64,000 nucleotides of DNA, from positions 26,359,097-26,423,096 of the forward strand of contig JASEVX010000006.1 in assembly GCA_031761405.1 (NCBI GenBank), read 5' to 3'. The notes under the pieces were generated by a model. That model had not been told where the DNA came from. It was given only the letters and a program-made list of their open reading frames with translations, and searched no databases. The translations under genes and the position numbers were made by a program. Origin of the DNA: Serripes groenlandicus. Its lineage: Eukaryota > Mollusca > Bivalvia > Cardiida > Cardiidae. Position 1 is the first letter of the stretch. Every line of letters starts with the position of its first letter. This document shows positions 51,072 through 61,214 of the stretch, piece by piece.

Positions 51072-52853
51072 CAAACTAGAAATACTGTGAGCAAAGCTCA
51101 CTGAAGAATACCCCCCGCTCCCCTCCCAAAGCATCGGATACAATGGTAAAGTTTAAGTTGCGCTTACAAGGTATCACAGGAGTTCCTTGTAACCTCTTAG
51201 TTGAATTATCTTTCCTTGAAAGAATCTGAGGAGAAAAATCTTCCTTCATGCATATCTACATATGATGTGTAGCCTTCATATACAGTTTGAATCAAATCAA
51301 CTGAGCCCTTTAGGAGGAGTAGCGCTTACAAGGTATGTGCACAGGAGTCCTTCGCAGGTAACCTCTAAGTTGAATTATCTCCCCTTAGAAGAATCTGCGG
51401 CGTATGATCTTCCTTCATGCATATCTACATATGATGTGTGACCTTCATGTAAAGTTTGAACCAAATGTATTGAGCCGTTTAGGAGGAGTAGTGCTTACAA
51501 GAAATGTGGAGGTATGTGCACAGGAGTCCCTCGCAGGTAACCTCTAAGTTGAATTATCTCCCCTTGGGAGAATCCTAGGCGTATGATCTTCCTTCATGCA
51601 TATCTACATATGATGTGTATCCTTCATGTAAAGTTTGAACCAAATGCATTGAGCCGTTTAGGAGGAGTAGTGCTTACAAGAAATGTGGAGGTATGTGCAC
51701 AGGAGTCCCTCGCAGGTAACCTCTAAGTTGAATTATCTCCCCTTGGAAGAATCCGAGGCATATGATCTTCCTTCATGCATATCTACATATGATGTGTAAC
51801 CTTCATGTAAAGTTTGAACCAAATGCATTGAGCCGTTTAGGAGGAGTAGTGCTTACAAGAAATGTGGAGGTATGTGCACAGGAGTCCCTCGCAGGTAACC
51901 TCTAAGTCAAATTATCTCCCCTTGGAAGAATCCGAGGCGTATGATCTTCCTTCATGCATATCTACATATGATGTGTAACCTTCATGTAAAGTTTGAACCA
52001 AATCCATTGAGCCGTTTAGGAGGAGTAGTGCTTACAAGAAATGTGGAGGAATGTGCACAGGAGTCCCTCGCAGGTAACTTCTAAGTCAAATTATCTCCCC
52101 TTGGAAGAATCTGAGGCGTATGATCTTCCTTCATGCATATCTACATATGATGTGTAACCTTCATGTAAAGTTTGAACCAAATGCATTGAGCCGTTTAGGA
52201 GGAGTAGTGCTTACAAGAAATGTGGAGGAATGTGCACAGGAGTCCCTCGCAGGTAACTTCTAAGTCGAATTATCTCCCCTTGGAAGAATCCGAGGCGTAT
52301 GATCTTCCTTCGTGCATATCTACATATGATGTGTAACCTTCATGTAAAGTTTGAACCAAATGCATTGAGCCGTTTAGGAGGAGTAGTGCTTACAAGAAAT
52401 GTGGAGGAATGTGCACAGGAGTCCCTCGCAGGTAACTTCTAAGTCAAATTATCTCCCCTTGGAATAATCCGAGGCGTATGATCTTCCTTCATGCATATCT
52501 ACATATGATGTGTAACCTTCATGTAAAGTTTGAACCAAATCCATTGAGCCGTTTAGGAGGAGTAGTGCTTACAAGAAATGTGGAGGTATGTGCACAGGAG
52601 TCCCTCGCAGGTAATCTCTAAGTCGAATTATCTCCCCTTGGAAGAATCCGAGGCGTATGATCTTCCTTCATGCATATCTACATATGATGTGTAACCTTCA
52701 TGTAAAGTTTGAACCAAATGCATTGAGCCGATTAGGAGGAGTAGTGCTTACAAGAAATGTGGACATACGGACAGACAGACGGACGGACGGACGGACGGAC
52801 AGACAGGGTGATTCCTATATACCCCCCCAAACTTTGTTTGCCGGGGGGTATAA
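51072..52853 (+). mobile_element. pearl/HINE-like element with nine 179-bp tandem units
   Basis: It begins near GTGAGCAAAGCTCACTGAAG, AATACCCCCC and ends GGACGGACGGACGGACGG, ATACCCCCCC, CTTTGTTTGCC, GGGGGGTAT. The anchor GAGCCGTTTAGGAGGAGTAG recurs at 51303, 51472, 51651, 51830, 52009, 52188, 52367, 52546 and 52725, a strict 179-bp period after the first, shorter unit (169 bp). Central units differ by only a few bases. A tandem core followed by a tetranucleotide microsatellite and a terminal stem is the architecture described for bivalve pearl elements. No protein coding. Confidence 0.75.
52765..52806. repeat. (ACGG)n/(ACAG)n microsatellite
   Basis: ACATACGGACAGACAGACGG followed by four further ACGG units and ACAGACAGGG, at the 3' side of the tandem array. 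Confidence 0.9.
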
Positions 52854-53035
52854 CAAGAGCTTTATAAAAAAGAACTTTTATTTTGTTGTATGCTGACAAT
52901 ATGCTAGATACTGAAAGCATGACTGAAAAACAGAAAATTGATTCTTCTGAGTGTTACCTAGTACAACATAGAGTTTGAGGTTGACTATTGATGGAATATG
53001 AAATAATTGCCCATTTCAAGAACTCCTGAACTAAA

Positions 53036-53230
53036 AACCTTTTCCAGCATATATGATAATGTAAATCTGCCACAGACGACTTTAAAAACATCTAGACAAT
53101 TGAAAATATCGAAATAGGAAGGCATGAAAGCTGAAAAATTTGTGGCAAAAGGAGAAATTGCTCATAAAGTTCTCAAAAGTCGTCTGCGCTGCAGATGTGT
53201 CAAAATACTTCTGCATTTGGGAAAGGTTTA
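53036..53230 (+). mobile_element. P-MITE, A orientation, degenerate ends
   Basis: CCTTTTCCAGCATATATG, GCCACAGACGACTTTAAAAACATC, GGCAAAAGGAGAAATTGCTCATAAAG (second hairpin arm lost), AAAGTCGTCTGCGCTGCAG, TTGGGAAAGGTTTA. Confidence 0.65.
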
Positions 53231-53371
53231 GATTCCTGTGGTAGCAGTTTTGAGACCAGGACTAGGACACTAATATGGCTCCATTGGGATCATTATAATG
53301 TTAGCAGGAAAATTGGCAATCAGGTTGGGTGTCATCAAAGTATACAGATTCCGATATTTTGATGGGCAATT

Positions 53372-53500
53372 AACCCTTTCCAACAATTAGATGCATTCTA
53401 ACACTTTGAAGCAGACTTATTTTGAAATCATTGTTGCAAAAGGAGAAATGATTGCCACAATGATTGCAACACTATTCAATTATAAATGAAACATATTTTC
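53372..53500 (-). mobile_element. P-MITE, short
   Basis: TTAACCCTTTCCAACAATTAGATGC, GAAGCAGACTTATTTTGAAATCATTG, GCAAAAGGAGAAATGATTGCCAC (hairpin collapsed). No right end. Confidence 0.55.
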
Positions 53501-53607
53501 ATTAAAAATGTTGAAGCTGAAAATTAAGATATTAATACATCTCTCAACATAAAGAGTTAATAAACGTTTTGGGAAAAGGAGAAGTATGACTTGTTTTGAG
53601 CTGTATA

Positions 53608-53800
53608 TTATTGATTGATTGTTTGGTGTTTTAGGCCACTTTCAACATGTTTTCAGTTATATCACAGCGTTTCCTGGGGAAGTTTTTCAGTACTCCAGGT
53701 ATGTTTAGCCTGACACCAGTGAATCAGTTGTTGAATGCTTACCATGCAACCCTAGGCACCATGCAAGGTGGGCAGCCATTCACTACCATTTTTAAAGTCT
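53608..53800 (-). mobile_element. SINE body, 5'-truncated
   Basis: (ATTG)n tail, GGCCACTTTCAACATGTTTTCAGTTATATCACAGCG, CCTGACACCAGTGAATCAG, GGGCAGCCATTCACTACCATTTTTAAAG. Sister of 24722. Confidence 0.55.
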
Positions 53801-53864
53801 GTGTGTTGTATATATTAAGCTCCTCCACTACTTAAATAAGGAATCCTCGCGGCAGTCATGATGG

Positions 53865-53990
53865 AGTGCTCTTGGGAACAGCACATTTCCTTAGCCTTAG
53901 TACTGGTTTGTTTACCAAGGGATCATGAATAAGGGAACAGTTTGCCGTGATAAATGTATAACTGAAATAATGCGTAAAAACCCTATGTCC
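53865..53990 (+). mobile_element. SINE body, reverse orientation
   Basis: GGAGTGCTCTTGGGAACAGC, TAGTACTGGTTTGTTTACCAAGGGATCATGAATAAG, GCCGTGATAAATGTATAACTG: the inverse of the 43051-43190 body. Confidence 0.55.
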
Positions 53991-54044
53991 AAAACTACCT
54001 TGATTCTTACCTGTATAATTGTTGTTTTATATCCCTTTATAATG

Positions 54045-54185
54045 GAAATCTTTATAAATGAAAATAATAATTTTGAATAGAGTTGAAAATATATGCAATT
54101 AGAAGAAATTATGAGAACTTTCTCCTTTTGCCACATTTGTTTGCAAAAGCATCAGAATGTGTGTTCATGATTGAAAGGTATAAAT
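54045..54185 (+). mobile_element. P-MITE, A orientation, eroded
   Basis: GGAAATCTTTATAAATGAAAATAATAATTTTGAATAGAGTTG, AGAAGAAATTATGAGAACTTTCTCC, TTGCCAC; termini lost. Confidence 0.5.
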
Positions 54186-54533
54186 AGGAATAGGATGGGA
54201 GGGAATGTTATTAACAAGCATAAAAGTTTGATATGCGTTTAATTCCAGGTTTCTATCCATACTAAAATACCTCCTTTGCTTTATTCATTACCAGTTAATG
54301 GCAAAACTGTCTTAATTAAGCCCAACTCATTAATGAAAGCTAGTTTCAAGACATTTTTACTTTTTTGTGTGTGTGTGTGTTAATTTCTTATTTGGAGACT
54401 CCATGGAGGACCTGATTGTGGTGTCTTATCAAATAGCAACAGATATGTGCAGTGCAAGACACATTTAACTTTGAGAAATGTTGCTGTATTGTTACATTAT
54501 AAAAATAAATGCCAAGATAATGTTGAAAATGAA

Positions 54534-54774
54534 TTAACCCTTTCCAGCATGCAGACTGTGACATTTAGACGCATCTGTAGGGGACGATTGCAAAACATTG
54601 TTGCAAAATGAGAAATTGCTTATAATAAACAACTTCTTCTTTTGCTGTAATGTTTACAACGTTATTCAATACATTAAATTTCATTTGTAAGAGATATTCC
54701 ATAGTTTTTAATTAATACATGTTAATCAAAGTCGTCTGCTGCTGATCTGTTGCATCTGGAGGGAAAAGTGTTAA
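54534..54774 (-). mobile_element. P-MITE, B orientation
   Basis: TTAA both sides. CCCTTTCCAGCATGCAGAC left TIR; hairpin AAATTGCTTATAATAAACAACTT decayed; right inner repeat AAAGTCGTCTGCTGCTG. Confidence 0.8.
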
Positions 54775-55103
54775 TCTTAGAAAAGGGATAATACATTTCT
54801 TCCGTCCTCTGTTGTCTCCAGAAATAAAAGTAGAAATTCTCATTAGCAAGTGCCACTGTTGCCAGGCTGTGCTGCCTGTATCTAAAGGCAAACACTAATT
54901 CCATGAAATATGGTCTCTTTTGATATTGGAAAGCTTGAGTCCACAAAACAACAGGCCTTCTCCAATCAAATGAATAGAAATGCACTTTAATTTTGCATAT
55001 AACATGCATGCGAACATTCTGGCTGCAGTGTTCCTACACTTTTCTCATTTAGAAATATTGCATTGCTTTTACCTGATTATGCTGTAAATAGTTGCCTGCA
55101 TGC
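54775..55103. other. nothing recognised
   Basis: A 95-codon minus frame (54722-55009) overlaps it but starts and ends in repeats and shows no domain. I do not call it. Confidence 0.35.
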
Positions 55104-55246
55104 TTTAACCGTTTCACACATACAACAAATATGCGGCAGTCTACTTTGAAAACCTATAGGCAAGAGTATGGAAACTCTGAAAGTGCTTGATTTGTACAAT
55201 TTCTAGACAAAATGTCCAAGTGTTTTGTATCAAGGAAAGGTTTTTA
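55104..55246 (+). mobile_element. degenerate P-MITE
   Basis: TTAACCGTTTCACACATACAAC, ATGCGGCAGTCTACTTTGAAAACC, then a short middle and CAAGGAAAGGTTTTTA. Confidence 0.5.
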
Positions 55247-55697
55247 CCCTTTCCCACTTGCAGAACCCCTTAACCTTTCCCTCACATAGACGCTTTTTGA
55301 CGCCTCTGCAGCAGACGGCTTTTTGAAAACATAGTGACAAAAGAAGAAATTGCTCAAAACGAGCAATTTCTCCATTTGTCACAATGTTTTCCACTTTTAG
55401 TCATAGGTTATCAATTATAGTTGAATTATAGAGATTTTCTATTTTTTGACAAAATATGTTCAAAGTCGCCTGCTGCAGAATTGTCGTATGTTGGAAAGGG
55501 TTAATGCAACTGCAGCAGATAACAGTTAGAAACATTGTGGAAAAAGAAGATTTTGAGCAATTATCTTCTTTTGTCTCAATGTTCTCAAAATGCTATATTC
55601 GGATATTAATACTTTTAACCATAGAGATTTTCCATAATTTTGCTTAGATGTTAACAAACTCAGATTCTCCAGATTTGTTGTAAGAGGAAACGGTTAA
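55246..55697 (-). mobile_element. old P-MITE split by a younger one
   Basis: ACCCTTTCCCACTTGCAGAACCCC at 55246-55269 continues at 55505 with TGCAACTGCAGCAGATAACAG, a hairpin relic AAGATTTTGAGCAATTATCTTC, and AGAGGAAACGGTTAA at 55697. Confidence 0.6.
55270..55504 (-). mobile_element. P-MITE, B orientation, near intact
   Basis: TTAA both sides. Left TIR lacks CC (TTAACCTTTCCCTCACATAG). Hairpin TTGCTCAAAACGAGCAA. Confidence 0.92.
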
Positions 55698-55926
55698 CCC
55701 TTTCCCTCAAATAGACGCTTTCTAATGCCTCTGCAACAGACGGCTTTTTGAAAAACATAGTGACAAAAGAAGAAATTGCTCAAAACGAGCAATTTCTCCT
55801 TTTGCCACAATGTTTTCCACTTTTAGTCATAGGATATATCCATTCAATTATATAGATTTTCTACCTTTTGACAAAATATGTTCAAAGTCGTCTGCTGCAG
55901 AATTGTCGTATGAGGGAAAGGGTTAA
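55694..55926 (-). mobile_element. P-MITE, B orientation, intact
   Basis: 233 bp, TTAA both sides; its left TTAA ends the older copy. Hairpin TTGCTCAAAACGAGCAA. Confidence 0.95.
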
Positions 55927-56209
55927 GGAGCGAAGTTGTAGTGTCATTGACTGTGTTATTATTGTGTTGTAGAAAATGTAATGTATTTTCGGGGTCTGAA
56001 ATTAATCTGTCTGTTACAGCTGCTGCTGGTCATTTTGTTAAGGCATTATGGTTCCCAGTGGGAGCATCACGGTAGCTGATTTATGGACAAACACTGACCC
56101 CTGACCCCCACTTTTAAACCTTCAGTCTCAAGTCCTTTCCCCTGACAACAATTGTTTTTAAGTTTTGGACTTCTGTACAATAAGAAGAGGAGAAATTGCT
56201 CACAAACTT
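55927..56209. other. nothing recognised
   Basis: No repeat family or exon identified. Confidence 0.35.
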
Positions 56210-56320
56210 TAAATGGTCATGGTTTATCTTTTTCCCTGATTGAGATAAAAATACAAGTCAGCTCAGCAGACAACTTTTGAACATTGTTAGAAAAAGAAAA
56301 ATTGCTCACCGAATATTAAA
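56210..56320 (+). mobile_element. P-MITE fragments
   Basis: TTTTTCCCTGATTGAGAT, AGCTCAGCAGACAACTTTTGAAC, AAAAAGAAAAATTGCTCACC. Confidence 0.4.
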
Positions 56321-56471
56321 TTGAAATTTCTTGCTTGCTTTCATACACTTGAGATTTGCTCATAATATATAGCCATTTAGCAGATGCGCAGAATGTTTGA
56401 ACACTGTTCAAAAAGGAGACACTGCTCACTAATATCTGCATTGACAACCTTTTCCCTGATGGAGATGAAAA

Positions 56472-56605
56472 TTTAACTCTTTCCCACATGTAACAAATCT
56501 GCAGCAAATGTCTTTGAAAACATCTTGGCAGAATCTTCTGCCACAATGTTTTCAAAAGACATCTGCTGTAGATACTTCAAAATGCATCCATACAATTGTG
56601 CCTAT
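56472..56605 (+). mobile_element. P-MITE, A orientation, long arm and hairpin deleted
   Basis: TTTAACTCTTTCCCACATGTAAC, CTGCAGCAAATGTCTTTGAAAACATCTTGGCA, then CTTCTGCCACAATGTTTTCAAAAGACATCTG. Confidence 0.55.
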
Positions 56606-56695
56606 GCAGCAGCTCATTTTTGAAAAGAAATTTCTAAATAACAAAGCAATTGGTCTCCTTTGGCAAGAAGGATTTGACTCACCATAAAAACAATA

Positions 56696-56879
56696 CAGTG
56701 GAACCTGTGTATAAAGACCGCCCATGGAAACACAATAATATGGTCTTTATTAACAGGTGGTCTTTAATTGGAGGGTCATATATGCAGAAAATGACAACTT
56801 GAGAAACTATATGTGTGGTTGCTATAGTCACAGGGAATTGCTATTAATTCCAAGGTGGTCTTTAGCACATGTTTGACTG
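56696..56879. mobile_element. pogo/Tigger-like MITE (Tc1/mariner superfamily)
   Basis: Left end CAGTGGAACCTGTGTATAAAGACC and right end GGTCTTTAGCACATGTTTGACTG are inverse. TA flanks at 56694-56695 and 56880-56881 match the superfamily's TA target duplication. 184 bp, no open frame. Extra GGTCTTTA copies sit inside (GGTCTTTATTAAC, GGTCTTTAATTGG). It lies about 120 bp beyond the donor side of the cadherin exon, so presumably in its intron. Confidence 0.8.
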
Positions 56880-57001
56880 TACTTCTTAATTTCTAGATAT
56901 TTCAATTTATTTTGCAAAACTAATTTCAAAGCAGGCAACTCTAAAAGTATCATACAGGGTAAACAATCAAAAACTTTCTGACAGAAGAAATACACACTCA
57001 C

Positions 57002-57319
57002 CAGTTTCTGTATCTATGGAGAAATAGAGCTGCGGGTCAAATCTTGATATGTTGTACGTCAGTGACTGTCCCGGGTTTTTATCCAAATCAAAAGCTTCAA
57101 TTTGCGTAACGAATATTCCACCTGGTGTATTCCCTTCTGGTACGGACCCATAGTATACAGGGTTCAAGGTCATTGGAATGTGATCATTAGTGTCCTTGAC
57201 CTCTATGTAAACTTCTATATGAGAGAAGAGGGGGACCAGTCCATGATCCTGTGCATAGACTGTAAGCCAATAATGTGTGGCCGTTTCCCTGTCTAATACT
57301 TGACCTGTAGTGATAGAGC
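57002..57319 (-). CDS. internal exon of a Fat-like giant cadherin
   Basis: The exon codes 106 residues and is phase 1 at both ends, so it is symmetric. Acceptor: a pyrimidine-rich TTTCTATTTCTATTTCACAG just above 57319. Donor: ACTG/GTGAGT at 57002/57001. The translation starts GSITTGQVLDRETATHYWLT, the LDRE and WLTV(Y)A signature of a cadherin repeat. It continues VYAQDHGLVPLFSHIEVYIE and VKDTNDHIPM (the DxND calcium-binding linker). The next repeat then begins with VYYGSVPEGNTPGG and FDLDKNPGQSLTYNIS, ending SIDTETG. The YWLTVYAxDxGxVPL...VxIEVxDxND wording resembles Fat1/2/3-type (Drosophila kugelei-type) cadherins more than classical ones. Such proteins are huge single-pass adhesion receptors that organise planar polarity and actin. 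No other exon of the gene is visible within the window, so introns must be long. The window's P-MITE-rich flanks would be intronic. Confidence 0.88.
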
Positions 57320-57409
57320 CTGTGAAATAGAAATAGAAAATTCATTAAATTGAGAAAAAATATTTGATTCCTCAGCCACAGTGACTGGTTTAAAGTTCTT
57401 TGGGGTAAG

Positions 57410-57550
57410 AAACACCTTTTTTTTTGCCCCTGCAGCAGACATGTTATGTTTACATTGTCAGAAAAGGAGAATTTGTTAAAAATGAGCAATGACTTCTTTT
57501 CCCATTTTCATATCTTTAGTGTATAATTTGTTTATAAGAATGCTCACGTA
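57410..57550 (+). mobile_element. degenerate P-MITE in cadherin intron
   Basis: GCCCCTGCAGCAGACATG, ACATTGTCAGAAAAGGAGAA, AAAAATGAGCAATGACTTCTTTTCCC. Confidence 0.4.
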
Positions 57551-57625
57551 ACTATGGATATTCTAGTTTTGACACTTTTGTCCTTCAATGTTTTAAAGAA
57601 TATTCACTCATTATCAGATAGACTG

Positions 57626-57870
57626 ATAAACCCTTTCCCACATACAGCAATTCTGTAAGCAGATTTCTTTGATGACATCAAGGCAAAAATATAGAAAAGG
57701 GGAATTGAAAATGTAATTATTGAATAAAGTTGAAATCATGGTGGCAAATGGAGAAATTGCTCATTTCGTTATATGAGCAATTTTTCCTTTTGTATTATAA
57801 TTATTTCAAAAGTCATCAGCTGCTCCATGCTGCCATCAGAATGTGGCTGTATCTTATTATAATATATTGG
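57626..57870 (+). mobile_element. P-MITE, A orientation
   Basis: TAAACCCTTTCCCACATACAGC, TTCTGTAAGCAGATTTC, hairpin with enlarged loop AAATTGCTCATTTCGTTATATGAGCAATTT; right end decayed. Confidence 0.72.
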
Positions 57871-58044
57871 GAAACTTTGTAGACAACATCAAATTTAAAA
57901 TTTACTTTCAAATTGAATTTTTGTCTTCAGGCATTTTGTTTGAATATACATTATGTACACAGATGGGGTTTGGCACAGTAATTGATGTAATTGACAAAGT
58001 TATGCTTTAGTCAGCTGCTTCAACACCAGGTCTTATTTGATTAT

Positions 58045-58227
58045 GAGGTCCAGATAAGGAGGGGTTAACAGCTATTTACCCCACAATATCTCTCTTAGTA
58101 TCCGACCAAACCCTATGTTGTAGGTACTCAAAATAATCGTCTCATTGAGACGATTCTTTTGAGTACCCACAACATAGGGTTAGCGGATAAAATAAAGATT
58201 TTAGAGCTAGCAAAATGCTCCTTATTT
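58045..58227 (+). mobile_element. H-family MITE, both ends
   Basis: Left GAGGTCCAGATAAGGAGGGG, right GCTCCTTATTTATAGAG. Core 58107-58182, arms AAACCCTATGTTGT / ACAACATAGGGTT and AATCGTCTCA / TGAGACGATT. Confidence 0.75.
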
Positions 58228-58262
58228 ATAGAGAGATCTGTTTCTGTTTTTCAAATCAGATC

Positions 58263-58450
58263 AATTAACCCTATATATTCCCACATAAAGATGCATCTGA
58301 CTTTTGAAAACTTAGTTTCCAAAGGAGAAATTGCTCATGATGAGAAATTAAGTATTTTATTATGAGCAGGTTCAGTCTCGTTTTGCCACATAGAGACGCA
58401 TTCTGCATGAAGCCTCTGCAGCAGATGACTGTTGAAAAAAAAAGAAGCGA
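58263..58450 (-). mobile_element. P-MITE fragments, rearranged
   Basis: TTAACCCTATATATTCCCACATAAAGATGC, AAAGGAGAAATTGCTCATGATGAG, then a second start CATAGAGACGCATTCTGCATG, GCCTCTGCAGCAGATGACTG. Confidence 0.5.
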
Positions 58451-58664
58451 AAGGATAAATTGCTCATAATCAAATGTAAAAAATTAGCTGGATGAATAAA
58501 TCCATGTTTTATGGTGCATTGATAGTTTAGGTGCATCAGAATGATACTTGTATGAGGAATTTCACTGATATCTAAAAGGTCACAGATGCTTAATAGAATC
58601 TAAATACAAAATGTGATAATCCGAGTTTTCAACAGGAAAAGGGCTTGTAACTTTTAAATGTTAA
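58451..58664. other. nothing recognised
   Basis: AT-rich spacer without family blocks. Confidence 0.35.
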
Positions 58665-58835
58665 AACTTTCCCTTTTCCACCCAACATGCAATAAATTTG
58701 CAGCAGAAGACTTTGAAAACATCTTTGCATGAATGTAGAAAAATCTCTATCTTTTAATATGAAAGTATATCTTATTGAATAGAGTTTAAAATGTGGCAAA
58801 AGGGAAAATTGCTCATTATGCTAAGTTATTTGCTA
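58665..58835 (+). mobile_element. P-MITE left half, A orientation
   Basis: CCCTTTTCCACCCAACATGC, TTTGCAGCAGAAGACTTTGAAAACATC, long arm, AATGTGGCAAAAGGGAAAATTGCTCATTATG; the right half is absent. Confidence 0.6.
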
Positions 58836-59009
58836 AATTTATATTAAGCATTAAATTTCATCAGGGGTATTATAGTAAACATGAATATAGCAACACTATA
58901 ATTATGTCAGATCTAGATCAAAATGATAGCAATTCAAAGGCATCCAATAATCCACAATATACTATTATACAATATATTTTTCTGTTGCAGATAGGCACAC
59001 TGATAAAAT

Positions 59010-59482
59010 AAACCTTTTGCCACTTGAAGACGCATCTTAAACCCTTTCCGTCATACAACAATTCTGCAGCAGACGACTTGGAACATATTTTGTCAAGAAT
59101 TAGAAAATCTCTAAAATTGAATGGATAACCTGATGTCTTAAAGTGGAAAACATTGTGTCAAAAGGAGAAATTGCTTGTTTTGAGCAATTTCTTCTTTTGT
59201 CACAATGTTTTCAAAAAGCTGTCTGCTGCAGAGGTGTCAGAAAGCGTCTATATGAGGGAAAGGGTTAACGCATCTGCAGCAGACAACATTTGAAAACATT
59301 TGAAAACATATATAGCAACTAAAGAAGATATGGCTGTGTCATAATCAAATTTTCATTTTGCTTCAATATTTTCAACTCTTCTCAATTAATTATAACATTT
59401 ACAGTTGTTTATAATATAATTAATTGTCTCAATGTTTTCAAAATAGTCTGCTGAAGATTTGTTGTAAGTTGAAAAGGGTTAT
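59010..59482 (-). mobile_element. old P-MITE split by a younger one
   Basis: AACCTTTTGCCACTTGAAGACGCATC before the insertion; after it CGCATCTGCAGCAGACAACATTTGAAAAC, a lost hairpin, AAAATAGTCTGCTGAAG and GTTGAAAAGGG + TTAT. Confidence 0.65.
59037..59268 (+). mobile_element. P-MITE, A orientation, intact, nested
   Basis: Left TTAA with one extra A before CCC; right TTAA. Hairpin TTGCTTGTTTTGAGCAA. 232 bp. Confidence 0.93.
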
Positions 59483-59937
59483 GCCCGCACAGCATGTTTA
59501 TAAGCCAGCCCCCTCTCTACCAGATCGTTATCACTCCAAACAAAAAACACAACTTTAAATACAAAAATATTTTATTATTCATGAAGAGAAGTAATATCTT
59601 GACCTCCATAAATATGCCAAAAGCAAAAAAAGACGCTTAAATACTAAATATGGCAGTTTTTTTCGCAACGCCAGATTTGGAACATCTCCCAAATTTTAAT
59701 ATGGTATATTACTATGAGTCCCTCTTATCTCCACAAGTTGTGGTCTTTAACCCTTTTCCTGGCAGAAATTCATATAACGCCATTACCCAATGTGATATTT
59801 ACTTCAATACAGAAAATATTCTACGCTGATGACGTTTGAGAACAATGCGGTAAATGAAGGAATGAATCGAAAGGCTTGATGGAGCTTTGGTATCAGAAGC
59901 TATCTATCCTTTTCTCATACTGTATTATTAAACCCTT
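59483..59937. other. nothing recognised
   Basis: A short P-MITE left-end trace (TTTAACCCTTTTCCTGGCAG) at 59747. Otherwise unassigned. Confidence 0.35.
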
Positions 59938-60161
59938 TTATGCCACATACAACAATTCAGCAGCAGATGACTTTGAAAATGTCTCAAGAAAAACATTGAA
60001 AATCTCTATTAATGAAGGTAAAAATACTGAAAAAAGTTGTAAACATTGTGGCAAAAGGAGAAATTGCACGTTTTGTGCAATTTCTTCTTTTGTCACTATG
60101 TTTTCAAAAAGCCGTCTGCTGCAGAGGCGTCAGAAAGCGTCTATATGTTGAAGAGGGTTAA
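59938..60161 (+). mobile_element. P-MITE, A orientation
   Basis: TTAA both sides. Left AACCCTTTTATGCCACATACAAC has a 3-base insertion. Long arm of the GGTAAAAATACTGAAAAAAG type. Hairpin TTGCACGTTTTGTGCAA. Right TATGTTGAAGAGGG. Confidence 0.88.
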
Positions 60162-60326
60162 AAATCGTCTGCTGCAGAGGTAACAAAAGGTGTCTGTGTC
60201 AGGATAAGGAGTCGGATGAGATTTGTGTGTGGTAACTAGTTAATAGATTTAATAAGATATAATGAATTTGATTAGACTTACGATAATTTGTGGCGCTGAT
60301 TTTAAATAGACTGGTTTTGCTGCATT

Positions 60327-60559
60327 TATACCCTTTCCCACATACACCAAACCTGCAGCTGACGATTTTTTTGAAAACATCTAGGCAAAAATGTGGAAAG
60401 TCTTGATGAATGAGAGTGTGTTTATTAAATAGAGTTGAAAGCATTGTGGCAAAAGGAGAAAATTGCTGACTATGAGCGATTTCTACTTATGCCACAATGT
60501 TTTCCGAAAGCCGTCTGCTGCGGATGTGTAAAATGTGTCTACATGTGGGAAAGGGTTAT
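60327..60559 (+). mobile_element. P-MITE, A orientation
   Basis: Flanks TATA and TTAT. CCCTTTCCCACATACACC; CTGCAGCTGACGATTTTTTTG; hairpin AAATTGCTGACTATGAGCGATTT. Confidence 0.8.
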
Positions 60560-60707
60560 ATGGCTTAGTTTTCTTCAGTGCAGAGCTTAAGATAAGTCAG
60601 TGCATATTTTCTGTACTAAAATCTCAATTTGACCGATAAACCCTATATAATAATAATAAATTAAAAAAATAAAATAATAAAATAATTGTTGGTACTGCCT
60701 ATAATAT

Positions 60708-60906
60708 GACATACAGACAAATCTGCACATCTCGGCAAAAATATGGTTAACCAGTTTTTAAATGATACATTAATTGTTGTAGAGTTGAAAACATTGTGTC
60801 AAAAGCAGAAATTTCTCGTTTTGAGCAATTTCTTCCCTTGCCACAATGTTTTTAAAAATCTTCTGCAGCAGGTGTCAGAATACGTCTATATGTAGGAAAG
60901 GGTTAA
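60708..60906 (+). mobile_element. P-MITE, A orientation, left end lost
   Basis: ACATACAGACAAATCTGC, AAACATTGTGTCAAAAGCAG, hairpin AATTTCTCGTTTTGAGCAATTTC (one arm base-changed), TCTTCTGCAGCAGGTGTCAG, TAGGAAAGGGTTAA. Confidence 0.75.
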
Positions 60907-61214
60907 TATCATCTTACCATCTGCCTCTTTGAAAACATAGGGTGAAAGATGAACAGGAGAACTGGTAAAATTTCAGACCATGGCAGGTCATGAAAGGTGA
61001 ATTGTGCAGTGCAAAGTGGATTGAACACAGTAAAACACTATAATTGAGCCTGTCGAATGAAAATTTCAGGTACATTCAGTCAACTGTTGAGAACAGTGCA
61101 GATCCAGATTTACAACTGTTAAAATATATCTTACATATAATCTTGTCTATAGAGAAGAATCAGTCAACTTTGAGGTAGATATTCTGTTAAAACTGATAAG
61201 ATGGGCAGGCTGAT
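60907..61214. other. nothing recognised
   Basis: No repeat family or exon identified. Confidence 0.35.

Noticed and set aside
51303..52760. CRISPR-like regular repeats
   Set aside because: The period is 179 bp with no distinct spacers; this is a tandem core of a eukaryotic element.
54722..55009. 95-codon minus-strand frame with an aromatic-rich middle
   Set aside because: It begins in unassigned sequence and ends in a P-MITE; no motif or splice site was convincing.
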